16,539 bases of DNA from Chloroflexota bacterium (GCA_005240105.1 SBAT01000029.1:1-16539), one strand, 5' to 3'; numbered from the stretch's first letter, positions 7,143 to 14,087 are shown. Numbers and translations: made by a program. Notes: a model not told the origin generated them from the letters alone.

Positions 7143-7697
7143 TTATTCGTTGAGGAAATATTGTTGTGTTGCCGGATTGACACCCAGGTTTTCCCAGGGG
7201 GCAATGTTTGTAATGGTAAGGGCGAATGGGGCATTTAGTCCTGGAATACCGCCACCGACTTTGGGCAAAGTAATGAGCGGTTCTATCTCCATATCGGCGC
7301 TTAGCTTAATCATGTATTGGCACGGACAATTTTCGCCATCGGGCAACCAAGTTTTAGGAATAGATCTTTGCTTATCTACTTCTGTTTGATTGCCAAGCTT
7401 CTTTTGGCTATTGATAACGATCGCCAGTCTGACGGACTTGACATGGGTGCCGCCGATAGAGTTAAGCATTTTCTCGATCTCATTATCTGCCTTTACCTTC
7501 TTAAAAGCTTCGCTCATCGATTCACAAAGAGAGAGCTGTTTTATGAAGCTGCCGACTGATGATTGAGCCATAAGAAATCGGACAGGGACTACGCCGAGGT
7601 TAATCAAAGGCAGAACGACAAAGATGATGAAGAAACCAAAGGCAACAGAAAAGTCAGCTAGCTGCTGTCCTTTCTTGCGCGTCTTGGCACGAATCAT
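7143..7697 (-). CDS. TadE-like pilus-assembly / pseudopilin-like membrane protein, 184 aa
   Basis: A basic N-terminus (MIRAKTRKKG) is followed by QQLADF and one long hydrophobic helix (about 16-37), then a periplasmic domain of about 145 residues with a CPC motif. This is the plan of TadE-type proteins of Tad/Flp pilus systems. The junction G-QQLADF resembles the GxxxxEY prepilin-peptidase site of Flp-type pilins and TadE/F pseudopilins, with Asp for Glu and Phe for Tyr. A TTG at 7709 would add four residues. I chose the ATG at 7697 because GGAAG lies just upstream and ATG is the better codon. It is the first gene of an operon with the exported protein ending at 6526, and it is divergent from the TadG-like gene. 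No TadA ATPase or TadB/C genes are in view. Confidence 0.65.
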   Translation of the reverse strand: MIRAKTRKKGQQLADFSVAFGFFIIFVVLPLINLGVVPVRFLMAQSSVGSFIKQLSLCESMSEAFKKVKADNEIEKMLNSIGGTHVKSVRLAIVINSQKKLGNQTEVDKQRSIPKTWLPDGENCPCQYMIKLSADMEIEPLITLPKVGGGIPGLNAPFALTITNIAPWENLGVNPATQQYFLNE

Positions 7698-7754
7698 TTG
7701 TCTTCCCAATCTGTAGCAGGGAAGTCAATCATAACATGTGTGCTTAAGCGCTAC

Positions 7755-7782
7755 TTAGATAGTAGAATGTTATATCTATAGT
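7755..7782 (+). promoter_or_regulatory. Weak sigma70-like promoter candidate for the TadG-like gene
   Basis: TATAGT at 7777-7782 could serve as a -10, with TTAGAT at 7755-7760 as a poor -35 (16-bp spacing), 25 bp before the ATG at 7808. The match is weak. It lies in the 110-bp gap between the divergent pilus-like genes. Confidence 0.25.
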
Positions 7783-7807
7783 GCATTTCTAGAGATGGCA
7801 GGCGCCC

Positions 7808-8716
7808 ATGGGAAGATCAAATTCGGTAAGACATGTCCGGTCGGAAGCGGGCAACATGCTTGTCCTGACGATGGTATCCGGGCTGATTATGATAGGGACC
7901 ATCTTTGTCATGTTTATATTCCTGTTTCCGCAGCTGATGAAGTCGAGTATGCAAAACTCATCGGAAAGCTTGGCTCTGAAAACTGCCAAAGCGCTGAATG
8001 CCCAGGACCAAAGTGGCAGAATGAACAACATTGTCGCCCGCTGCAGGGAATTGGTATTTACCTCTAGGCAAACCTACAATCGAGCCAATGCCTTGGGTTA
8101 TAAGCATCTGGAACCATTAGCCCAGCAGCTTCTCAATGAAGCACGCAATAATGCCATGATGTTGGATGATCAGCGTGAAATGTTGTTGCAGGCAAATGTT
8201 CGCAATGCCATCAAAGAAGTAGAAACTACACAGCTAAGCGTTAGGGGACAAAAGGAACTAAATGTGGCCGGCATGAGTGCTCAGGCACCTAAGCTCAGTA
8301 ATTTAGATATTGGCTATATAAAAAATGTGCAATCCAATGTCGAAGTGTCGGCAGGCAATCCTGCTCTCATTGAGTACGACAAAGACCGTAGTTATATTCA
8401 AGAATCCAGTAATTTGTATGTTGCCAACATTGATGCTCGCTTGCCCAATGAAGATGGTGATCTGCAATTCAAGCTATTTCCCTTGCCGGCTCCGGTGAAC
8501 GGCAATGTTGCCCCATCGCGTCTGACTTTGCCTGCCGCCTTTGTCAGTTGTGGACAAATTATCAAAGACGGCAAACAACAGAAGATAAAAATCGAGCAAT
8601 TGCCTTCAGCCGTGCGTTTGGAATTCACCGCCCAGGTAGGTACCAAAACAACTGCTGCCCAGGGCTTGAAGATTGTCACCTGTGCAGCTGCCGACGGTGC
8701 CGGTGTTCAACCCTGA
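7808..8716 (+). CDS. TadG-like membrane protein (putative Flp pilus assembly), 302 aa
   Basis: The basic N-terminus (about 1-14) is followed by AGNMLVLTM and one long hydrophobic helix (about 17-41). A mostly helical region (about 45-165, many Gln, Ala and Asn) comes next, and then a strand-rich C-terminal domain (about 190-300) with two Cys. This layout (GN/A-x-V-L-T at the membrane entry, then a large external domain) is typical of TadG-like proteins with a Flp-assembly N-terminal region. Unlike the TadE-like neighbour there is no acidic residue five positions after the Gly, as expected because TadG is not processed. It is divergent from the TadE-like gene and shares its control region. The stop overlaps the convergent flippase gene by 10 bp. 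A different frame from ATG 7795 is shadow coding. Confidence 0.6.
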   Translation: MGRSNSVRHVRSEAGNMLVLTMVSGLIMIGTIFVMFIFLFPQLMKSSMQNSSESLALKTAKALNAQDQSGRMNNIVARCRELVFTSRQTYNRANALGYKHLEPLAQQLLNEARNNAMMLDDQREMLLQANVRNAIKEVETTQLSVRGQKELNVAGMSAQAPKLSNLDIGYIKNVQSNVEVSAGNPALIEYDKDRSYIQESSNLYVANIDARLPNEDGDLQFKLFPLPAPVNGNVAPSRLTLPAAFVSCGQIIKDGKQQKIKIEQLPSAVRLEFTAQVGTKTTAAQGLKIVTCAAADGAGVQP

Positions 8717-9720
8717 ACTTGGTTGTTCTTACCCTGGCGCACTGAGGCAATCGTTACTAAGACGAAGGCCACTAATGGTGGCACGAGCATGAAGGTAAAC
8801 AGATGCAACAGGCTGACAAAAGCCAATGCTTGATCGCGGTTGATGCCGCAGATAATTACCAGTGCTTGGCTGACCAGGAAGTGGTAGCTACCAACTGAGC
8901 CTGGCGTGGGTACAAGCACGCCAAAAGAGCCAATGGTAAAGACTATAAGGGAATTGAGTAAGCTCACCTGTGCGGTTAAACCAAAGGACATGAGCATTAA
9001 GTAAAAGCCAGCCCAATAAGTAAACCAAATAGCCGCTGAAAGAAGAGCAATTTCTGGATAGGCTAATGGGTTTTTCAGACATCTAGTGCCTTGTTCAAAT
9101 TCAGAGGCCAATTTAGTGCCAATTTCAACAAACTTGGCCGGAATTTTCTGTTTGATCAATTCCAGATTGAGTATATAAGTAAGAAGCCGGCCGACAAACG
9201 GCAAGCAAATTAGTCCAGCAAGGGCTGCTGCTGCCAGAATGACACCCCAGGGCTTGAGCCAGGTTATGTCCCAGCCTAAGTTGGGTGGCAAAAAAGCCAG
9301 GCTTATGGCCAGCAGGATAACCAGGGCGGCAATGTCCAAAATGCGATCAATGAACATTGTTGGCAGGATCCCTGCCCAGGGAAGCTTTTCGGAACGGGAC
9401 AAGGATACGATACGAGCTATCTCCCCGCCTCTAGGAATGATGATGTTGACGGCGTAGCCAATCATCACTGCCGTAAAGGCGTTAAATAAGCCAATTGGCT
9501 TGTCACTTAAAGGGGCAAGTAAAATGCGCCAGCGCCAGGCTCTGAGCAGGTGACCTAAAACAGCCAGGATAAATATGGGCAATAGGTAAAGCGGCTGGAT
9601 GCCTTGAATGTAATGCCAAAGTTTCTGCGGGTCGCTGCCGGCAAAAGCCGCCCACAATAGGATAAGGGCAAAGGCTATGCCTAGGACTTGTTTGCCGAAG
9701 TTGTTTTTCTTCTCTTGCAC
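8707..9720 (-). CDS. Flippase-like integral membrane protein (LPG synthase TM / UPF0104, YbhN-like), 337 aa
   Basis: This polytopic inner-membrane protein belongs to the family of the N-terminal flippase half of MprF/lysylphosphatidylglycerol synthase and of AglD/YbhN. Typical landmarks are HLLRAWRWRILL (57-68), the IIPRGGEIARIVSLSR block (94-109), FIDRILDI (123-130) and TPGSVGSYHFLVSQALV near the sixth to eighth helix. About eight hydrophobic segments are visible. There is no C-terminal aminoacyl-transferase (GNAT-like) domain, so lipid aminoacylation is not expected. Lipid or polyisoprenoid-glycan translocation is the usual guess for stand-alone members. The start is a GTG at 9720 with no Shine-Dalgarno. 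An extended -10 motif placed 7 bp before it suggests a leaderless transcript. It converges with the TadG-like gene. Confidence 0.85.
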   Translation of the reverse strand: MQEKKNNFGKQVLGIAFALILLWAAFAGSDPQKLWHYIQGIQPLYLLPIFILAVLGHLLRAWRWRILLAPLSDKPIGLFNAFTAVMIGYAVNIIIPRGGEIARIVSLSRSEKLPWAGILPTMFIDRILDIAALVILLAISLAFLPPNLGWDITWLKPWGVILAAAALAGLICLPFVGRLLTYILNLELIKQKIPAKFVEIGTKLASEFEQGTRCLKNPLAYPEIALLSAAIWFTYWAGFYLMLMSFGLTAQVSLLNSLIVFTIGSFGVLVPTPGSVGSYHFLVSQALVIICGINRDQALAFVSLLHLFTFMLVPPLVAFVLVTIASVRQGKNNQVQG

Positions 9721-9726
9721 CAGAGA

Positions 9727-9735
9727 AGTGTAGCA
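9727..9735 (-). promoter_or_regulatory. Extended -10 (TGCTACACT) placing transcription start at the flippase GTG
   Basis: On the minus strand TGCTACACT fits the extended -10 pattern (TGnTAnnnT). Its last base is at 9727 and the GTG begins at 9720, so initiation at the usual 6-7 nt would give a leaderless mRNA. This agrees with the missing Shine-Dalgarno. No good -35 is visible. Confidence 0.4.
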
Positions 9736-9737
9736 TC

Positions 9738-9821
9738 AAAAAAAGGCCCTAAAAAACAATCAAACCTCTTGAACCTACTGCGCTGGCTTGGCAGAGAGGG
9801 AGGTTTGATTGACACTTAGGG
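9738..9821 (-). terminator. Strong intrinsic terminator, two-tier hairpin with two T-tracts
   Basis: A perfect 12-bp stem (9757-9768 with 9800-9811) has a 31-nt loop. It is followed on the minus strand by six Ts (9756-9751). A further 6-bp outer stem (CCCTAA 9816-9821 with TTAGGG 9747-9752, minus strand) can form across a 4x4 internal loop, and a second run of seven Ts (9744-9738) follows. It could end the response-regulator operon or a short transcript from the 9846-9950 region. It could also attenuate reading into the flippase gene, which starts only 31 bp after the first T-tract. Confidence 0.8.
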
Positions 9822-9845
9822 ACTCATCGTAGATTAGTACAGACT

Positions 9846-9920
9846 TTACAGCTTGGCGGGCGGGCTAGCTATTTTGGCAAGTACGAAGAGCCCCAAAATC
9901 ACACGGAAGCGGAAAACCAT
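9846..9920 (-). CDS. Possible 24-aa membrane or leader peptide
   Basis: An ATG at 9920 opens 24 codons to a TAA at 9846-9848. The peptide begins MVFRFR, continues with a hydrophobic run (VILGLFVLAKIA) and ends SPPAKL, the shape of a tiny membrane peptide. AGGAGGG (9944-9950) is a strong ribosome site but is 23 nt from the ATG. A perfect-armed hairpin (9922-9941) fills almost all of that gap and would shorten the effective distance to about 3 nt. The two-tier terminator lies 25 bp downstream. A leader-peptide attenuator or a small protein gene are both possible, as is chance. Confidence 0.35.
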   Translation of the reverse strand: MVFRFRVILGLFVLAKIASPPAKL

Positions 9921-9921
9921 G

Positions 9922-9941
9922 TTGTATTAAATTAAATACAA
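9922..9941 (-). repeat. AT-rich inverted repeat between Shine-Dalgarno and ATG of the 24-codon ORF
   Basis: TTGTATT (9922-9928) and AATACAA (9935-9941) are perfect 7-bp arms around a 6-base loop (AAATTA). The repeat could act as an RNA hairpin or as a DNA operator. Confidence 0.5.
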
Positions 9942-10047
9942 AACCCTCCTGCTTAGAATACCCCATGCAGGCCTCAGCGGCCTCACATACTTGAGCTTAA
10001 TGAGACCCCGTGAAATTTGTGTGAACTGTATAAGGTTGCCGGAAGAT
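9942..10047. other. Gene-free spacer behind the OmpR-type regulator
   Basis: About 100 bp with no supported gene. It contains the AGGAGGG noted above and a 5-bp GC-rich hairpin (AGGCC-TCAGC-GGCCT, 9969-9983). On the minus strand TATTCT near 9956-9961 is a poor -10 candidate. No T-rich terminator directly follows the regulator gene, so its mRNA may run on to the terminator at 9738-9821. Confidence 0.4.
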
Positions 10048-10719
10048 TTAAGCTTCGATCTTATAACCCAGCCCGTGAACAGTACCAATGGGTGATACTT
10101 TGCCCGGTTGATCAATCTTTTTGCGCAGGTTTTTGATATGCGCTCTCACCGTGTCTGTCGATGCCATAGCGTCTGATTGCCAGACTCGGCTTAACAAGGC
10201 TTCGCCGGAGAAGATTTGGTTGGGGTGGCGCATGAGGAACTCCAAAAGGGCGAATTCTTTTGGATTGAGGGTAATTTGGTTTTCCCCCACAAGTAGTTGG
10301 TGCAATTCAGTATCCAGGCTTAAGTCTCCTATTTTGAGGGTCTTGCTGGCGACAGCCCCTGCCCGGCGTAGCAATGCCCGCACACGGGCTGAAAGCTCCT
10401 TCAAATCAAATGGCTTGGTTAAATAGTCATCGGCACCGGAATCCAGTCCTGTTTCTTTGTTCTCAATAGTGCTTTTAGCTGTGAGGAGCAATATTGGTGT
10501 TGTACCGCCACCGGCGCGAAATTTTTGGCAAATTTCCACACCGGTTATTTGTGGCAGCATCCAATCAAGGATTATCAAATCATATTGATTGAGCTTTAAT
10601 TTCATGGCTGCGTCTTGACCATCCTTGCTTGTTTCCACAAGATGATTCTCGTGTTTCAGCCAGCGCGAAACAATGGTGGCAATATCCAAATCGTCTTCAA
10701 CCAGGAGAATCTTAGCCAC
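10048..10719 (-). CDS. OmpR/PhoB-family DNA-binding response regulator, 223 aa
   Basis: The output transcription factor of the two-component operon. The receiver domain (about 1-118) has the acidic pair EDD near the N-terminus, the phospho-acceptor Asp in LIILDWMLP (about Asp52), Thr in LLTAKS (about 80) and Lys in LTKPFD (about 102). A winged-helix Trans_reg_C domain follows (about 127-223), ending in the usual TVHGLGYKIEA. The start is either GTG 10728 or GTG 10719. I prefer 10719, giving MAKILLVEDD, because AAAGGTG lies 6 nt upstream and the product then begins like most family members. It overlaps the end of the CheY-like gene by 8 nt, so translation is likely coupled. Targets are unknown. 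Confidence 0.93.
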   Translation of the reverse strand: MAKILLVEDDLDIATIVSRWLKHENHLVETSKDGQDAAMKLKLNQYDLIILDWMLPQITGVEICQKFRAGGGTTPILLLTAKSTIENKETGLDSGADDYLTKPFDLKELSARVRALLRRAGAVASKTLKIGDLSLDTELHQLLVGENQITLNPKEFALLEFLMRHPNQIFSGEALLSRVWQSDAMASTDTVRAHIKNLRKKIDQPGKVSPIGTVHGLGYKIEA

Positions 10720-11101
10720 GTACTTCACCTTTGCAAAATGCAGTCAACAGAGATGTGACTTGGTTGGGCAGCATGATTGGATCGAACGGTTTGACGAGCA
10801 CTCCAGCTGCCCCTAATTCCTTCAGCCTGCTCAATTCTTCTTCCATGGCTTTGGCCGTCAGAAAAATCACTGGAATATTTGCTGTTGCCGGATCGTTTTT
10901 CAGAGACTGCAGAGTTGCGGGACCGTCGATTAACGGCATCATAACATCCAAGAGAATTACATCCGGCATTTCACTCTTCGCTTTGGTTAGACCTTCCGGA
11001 CCAGACGCTGCTTCCAGGACAACCATGCCGCCGAGCTTGGACAGGCTCACCGCAGCAATGCGCCTGATGTCATCTTCATCTTCAATAACCAAGATTTTCA
11101 T
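10712..11101 (-). CDS. Single-domain CheY-like response regulator, 129 aa
   Basis: A stand-alone receiver domain with no output domain. Acidic residues EDEDD (7-11), phospho-acceptor Asp52 (LLDVMMP), Thr82 (FLTAKA) and Lys104 (VKPFDP) are all present, so it should accept phosphate. The start ATG overlaps the kinase stop as ATGA (11098-11101), a classic coupling arrangement. The 3' end overlaps the OmpR-type gene. In such operons single receivers act as phosphate shuttles, sinks or protein-interaction switches. The sequence does not say which. Confidence 0.93.
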   Translation of the reverse strand: MKILVIEDEDDIRRIAAVSLSKLGGMVVLEAASGPEGLTKAKSEMPDVILLDVMMPLIDGPATLQSLKNDPATANIPVIFLTAKAMEEELSRLKELGAAGVLVKPFDPIMLPNQVTSLLTAFCKGEVRG

Positions 11102-13332
11102 GACTGACCTTTAAGGGCATGGTGCAATAATCCTAAAACCAACGAACGAAACTCCTTATCTGTTGCTTTGGCCTTGGTGAGGAAGTATGTTGGACCCAGA
11201 TGCAGTCTGGCACACTGCTCGCTTGTTAGATTGCGTCCGGTGTAGACGAGCATGGAAATGTCTTTTAAGTGTTCCATATTTTTAAACGTTTCTACAATTT
11301 CGAAACCTTCCCCATCTCTAAGTCCGATATCCAGAACCATAAGTTGCGGTGGGCTCTCGCTTGCTTGCTTAATGGCTTCGGCTACTGAGGCGGCAACAGC
11401 AACCTTGACCCCGTCTTTAACCAGTTCGTTCTGCATCACGGCCAGTAATTCCAGATCGTCGTCGACAAGTAAGACATTTGCCGAGCCGTCAAGCTTTAAT
11501 TTGTCCAGCCAATCGATTGCCGATGATGCTGTTGGAATGCGGAACCAGAAGCTCGAGCCTTGGCCTTCTTTGGACATGACGCCAATAGTGCCGCTATGCT
11601 TTTCAATAATTGTCTTGCAGATGGCCAATCCGAGACCGCTACCGCCTTTGTCGCGAGAATCACCGGCCTGCACCTGGTGGAAGCGCTCAAAAATTGCTTC
11701 TCGTGAAGCTTTAGGAATGCCTCGTCCGGCATCGGTTACGGCAACTTCAGTCCAACCGGGAGTTTCACTTATGGTTATCTCGACAGTCGAGTCGGCAGGA
11801 GAAAACTTAATGGCATTGGAGAGGAGATTGACGACAACTTGAATTAAGCGCTCTTGGTCGGCAATGACAATGGCTGGTGATTCCGGTTGTTGTATGGATA
11901 CCTTCTCAGTTGCTGCCAATGCCGCAACTGATTCGCAAGCCGCCGCTATGATATTGGTCAACGGAACAGGAGCAAAGTGCAAGTCCAGTTTGCCTGATTC
12001 CAGGCGTTCCAAATCAAGTATGTCATTGATTAAGGCAATCAAGCGTACCGCATTGCGCTCGGCAATAGCCAGCATTTCCAGTGCTTCATCAGGCATCCGA
12101 CCAACAGCACCTGAGGCAAGCAAAGTTAGAGATCCGCGGATGGAAGTTAAGGGCGTGCGCAATTCGTGGCTGACGATGGAGACGAATTCCTTTTTCATCC
12201 TGTCCACTTCCCGCCTTTCAGAAATGTCCCTGACATTGAGCAAGAGTCTTGGTCCGCGGGCCGTTTCTATCTCGGTCATGGAAAGTTCCAGTGGGAATAA
12301 TGCTCCATCGCGCCGCCGTGCTTTTAGTTCATAGATGTGTCCTTCCGCTTTCATGCGCAGTCCGGCAATAAAACTTTCCGGATCTTGACCGGGCAATACA
12401 GGAAACAAGTGCAACAAAGGTTCGCCGATTAACTCTTCGCGTCTGTAACCAAAAGTTGCTTCCACAGCCTGATTGGCTGATTCAATTAGACCCTTTTCGT
12501 CGGTAATAATGACACCGACCAACATGCTTTCAACAATTGCTTTTTGTTTGGCGGCCGCTGCTTGCAATTCATCGGCCATTTCATGAAAGACGCCGTCCAA
12601 TTGAGAAATTTCGTCAATTTGTTTGAGCGGCGGATTCAACGGCTCACCACGTGCCAGCCTTTGTGTGTTGTCCATCATTATTTGCAAGCGTGAGGTGATG
12701 CCTTTGACAAAAAAGACAAGCAAGAAAAAAGCGATGAGGATATCGGCAATAAGACCAATATAGAGAAATGTTTTTAGAGACTGTCTTAAGTCGCTGCCCT
12801 TCTTCTGTCTAACCTCGGAGAGCTGTTCTTCTTCTTTGAGCAAGGCGCGCATCTTAACGCGGAACTCGTCCATGATCGCTTTGCCGCTGCCGCGTTGATA
12901 GAGATCAATCTGGATAGCTTCTTCCAGCGCTCCTTGTTCGATCAAGAAATTCATTTCATCGAGAAGGGCTAGTTTTTGTTGGGCAAGTTTGTTCAATCCG
13001 GATGCCAGCAAGAATTCTTTCGGGTTATCGGCAACAAGGTCTTGCAGGTCTTTGCTTTGTTCACGAATTTCACTTTTGGCTGTATCGAATGGCTCTCGAA
13101 AAGATGGGTCATTGGTTAAAAGATAGCCGCGAATACCAGTTTCGCCGTCGACAAGCAATCCGTGCAATTTGTAGATGCTGGCTAGAACGGCCTTGCCCTT
13201 TATGGCTAGAGCATCATCGTAGTCAATTTGGTTTTTTAAGCTGCTTAAGGCAACCAGAAATGCCACCTGAAAAACAAGCGGCACGGCGACCAATATTAGT
13301 CCCTTTTGGGTGAGGGTTAAATGAAAGCGCAT
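11098..13332 (-). CDS. Hybrid sensor histidine kinase (CHASE3-HAMP-PAS-HisKA-HATPase-REC), 744 aa
   Basis: A membrane sensor kinase. Domains in order: membrane helix (about 10-31), CHASE3-like periplasmic region with GETGIRGYLLT (63-73) reaching about 178, second helix (188-210), HAMP (211-263), PAS (263-373), HisKA with SHELRTPLTS (phospho-acceptor His389), HATPase_c with N-box NLLSNAIKFS (Asn506), G1 DAGRGIP (534-540) and G2 GGSGLGL (563-569), and a C-terminal receiver (618-738). That receiver has DDD near 624, phospho-acceptor Asp668 in VLDIGL and Lys720 in LTKAKA, where the usual KP is KA. I chose ATG 13332 because it starts just before the first helix. The longer frame from 13443 would overlap the upstream gene. 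All catalytic residues are intact. The signal is unknown. Confidence 0.93.
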   Translation of the reverse strand: MRFHLTLTQKGLILVAVPLVFQVAFLVALSSLKNQIDYDDALAIKGKAVLASIYKLHGLLVDGETGIRGYLLTNDPSFREPFDTAKSEIREQSKDLQDLVADNPKEFLLASGLNKLAQQKLALLDEMNFLIEQGALEEAIQIDLYQRGSGKAIMDEFRVKMRALLKEEEQLSEVRQKKGSDLRQSLKTFLYIGLIADILIAFFLLVFFVKGITSRLQIMMDNTQRLARGEPLNPPLKQIDEISQLDGVFHEMADELQAAAAKQKAIVESMLVGVIITDEKGLIESANQAVEATFGYRREELIGEPLLHLFPVLPGQDPESFIAGLRMKAEGHIYELKARRRDGALFPLELSMTEIETARGPRLLLNVRDISERREVDRMKKEFVSIVSHELRTPLTSIRGSLTLLASGAVGRMPDEALEMLAIAERNAVRLIALINDILDLERLESGKLDLHFAPVPLTNIIAAACESVAALAATEKVSIQQPESPAIVIADQERLIQVVVNLLSNAIKFSPADSTVEITISETPGWTEVAVTDAGRGIPKASREAIFERFHQVQAGDSRDKGGSGLGLAICKTIIEKHSGTIGVMSKEGQGSSFWFRIPTASSAIDWLDKLKLDGSANVLLVDDDLELLAVMQNELVKDGVKVAVAASVAEAIKQASESPPQLMVLDIGLRDGEGFEIVETFKNMEHLKDISMLVYTGRNLTSEQCARLHLGPTYFLTKAKATDKEFRSLVLGLLHHALKGQS

Positions 13333-13402
13333 GTCTGTACCGCTTCCGGGGTGTTCCAGCAATGTACCCAGGCAGCTTTGAATTGTCACCCTGACTAGTA
13401 GA

Positions 13403-13984
13403 TTATCGGCTAGTTGGTGCCTTACACGCTTGCTGCACGGCACCGGCTAGGAGCGTGTACTTTGGTCCAAAATAGTACTTGCGCATTTCTTTGTATGCTT
13501 CGTCATAGGTGAAATTGTCGTGGGAAACGCGCCAGATGCCAATGAGGCAACCGGTGCGGTCGGAACCATGGGCGCAATGCACAAAGACTGAGCCCTTGCT
13601 GGGATCAGCTTGGGCTTTCTCTACTGTAGAAATGAACGTTTTTACTTGCTTGGCAGTTGGCGCCTTGTTGGTCATGGGCAGGTTGATGCACTTCATACCT
13701 AAGCCCTTGGCGATGGCTGTTTCCTTAAGGACCTTTTCCACATGACCCCTTAAGTCGATAATGGTGGTAACGCCCATGTCGTGCAACTGCTTCAGACCTT
13801 CAGCTGTCGGCTCGCCGCCCCTGTAAAGGAAAGGGTGCACCTGGTGGAAATTAGGCAAATTGCCGGCTTGGTCATGGTAGGTATGACCATTGATGGTTAT
13901 GGAATAAGACTTGAGGTCAAGAGGTTCAGCCGATGCCGGCAGGCAGAGACTGGCAAGAAGAAGCAAAATGGTGAATAGGCTCAT
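13403..13984 (-). CDS. Exported dual-specificity / tyrosine phosphatase-like protein, 193 aa
   Basis: A Cys-dependent phosphatase with the P-loop HCAHGSDRTG (136-145; catalytic Cys137, Arg143). A signal peptide with a hydrophobic core (3-17) and an ASA-EP cleavage site predicts export to the periplasm or cell surface. FLYRGGEPT (52-60) and TTIIDLRG (73-80) are typical of the bacterial DSP-like group, and Asp77 is a candidate acid in the loop after the first strand. The length of about 190 fits. It precedes the hybrid kinase gene by 70 bp on the same strand and may be co-transcribed. It is divergent from the ECF sigma factor gene. The substrate is unknown: it could be a phosphoprotein, phosphoinositide, inositol phosphate or other phosphate ester. 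Confidence 0.88.
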   Translation of the reverse strand: MSLFTILLLLASLCLPASAEPLDLKSYSITINGHTYHDQAGNLPNFHQVHPFLYRGGEPTAEGLKQLHDMGVTTIIDLRGHVEKVLKETAIAKGLGMKCINLPMTNKAPTAKQVKTFISTVEKAQADPSKGSVFVHCAHGSDRTGCLIGIWRVSHDNFTYDEAYKEMRKYYFGPKYTLLAGAVQQACKAPTSR

Positions 13985-14053
13985 GGGTGCGATGTTTCCG
14001 GTTGTAGATAGTGTTGAATGATAGATATTTTATCTTTTTTAATGGGCAAATTT

Positions 14054-14087
14054 TGAACTTTTTGACCCCCTCAACCGTTTATATAGT
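14054..14087 (+). promoter_or_regulatory. ECF-type promoter candidate (TGAACT-N16-CGTTTA) for the sigma factor operon
   Basis: TGAACT at 14054-14059 and CGTTTA starting at 14076 are separated by exactly 16 nt, the spacing and type of ECF promoters such as TGAAAC-N16-CGTA of sigma W. This suggests autoregulation by the sigma factor encoded just downstream. A sigma70 alternative (TTGACC 14062-14067 with TATAGT 14082-14087) has a short 14-bp spacer and is less likely. Confidence 0.5.

Noticed and set aside
7795..8067. 90-codon frame beginning just before the TadG-like gene
   Set aside because: Overlaps the TadG-like gene in another frame and lacks the membrane helix and family pattern.
9738..9960. 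6S RNA, tRNA or other known housekeeping RNA in the 9.7-10 kb gap
   Set aside because: The 3' arm pairs locally as a terminator rather than with a distant 5' end, and no cloverleaf or known conserved core is visible.
9969..9983. Short GC hairpin AGGCC-TCAGC-GGCCT as terminator of the OmpR-type regulator
   Set aside because: The stem is only 5 bp and no T-tract follows on the minus strand.
9927..10115. 62-codon minus-strand frame behind the OmpR-type regulator
   Set aside because: Half of it overlaps the regulator out of frame, and it has no ribosome site or recognisable features.
11252..11842. 196-codon plus-strand open frame opposite the kinase ATPase and receiver domains
   Set aside because: Ser/Thr-rich antisense shadow of a conserved region.
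13333..13443. Longer start of the hybrid kinase at 13443
   Set aside because: It would overlap the phosphatase gene by 41 bp and add 37 residues before the first membrane helix without family support.
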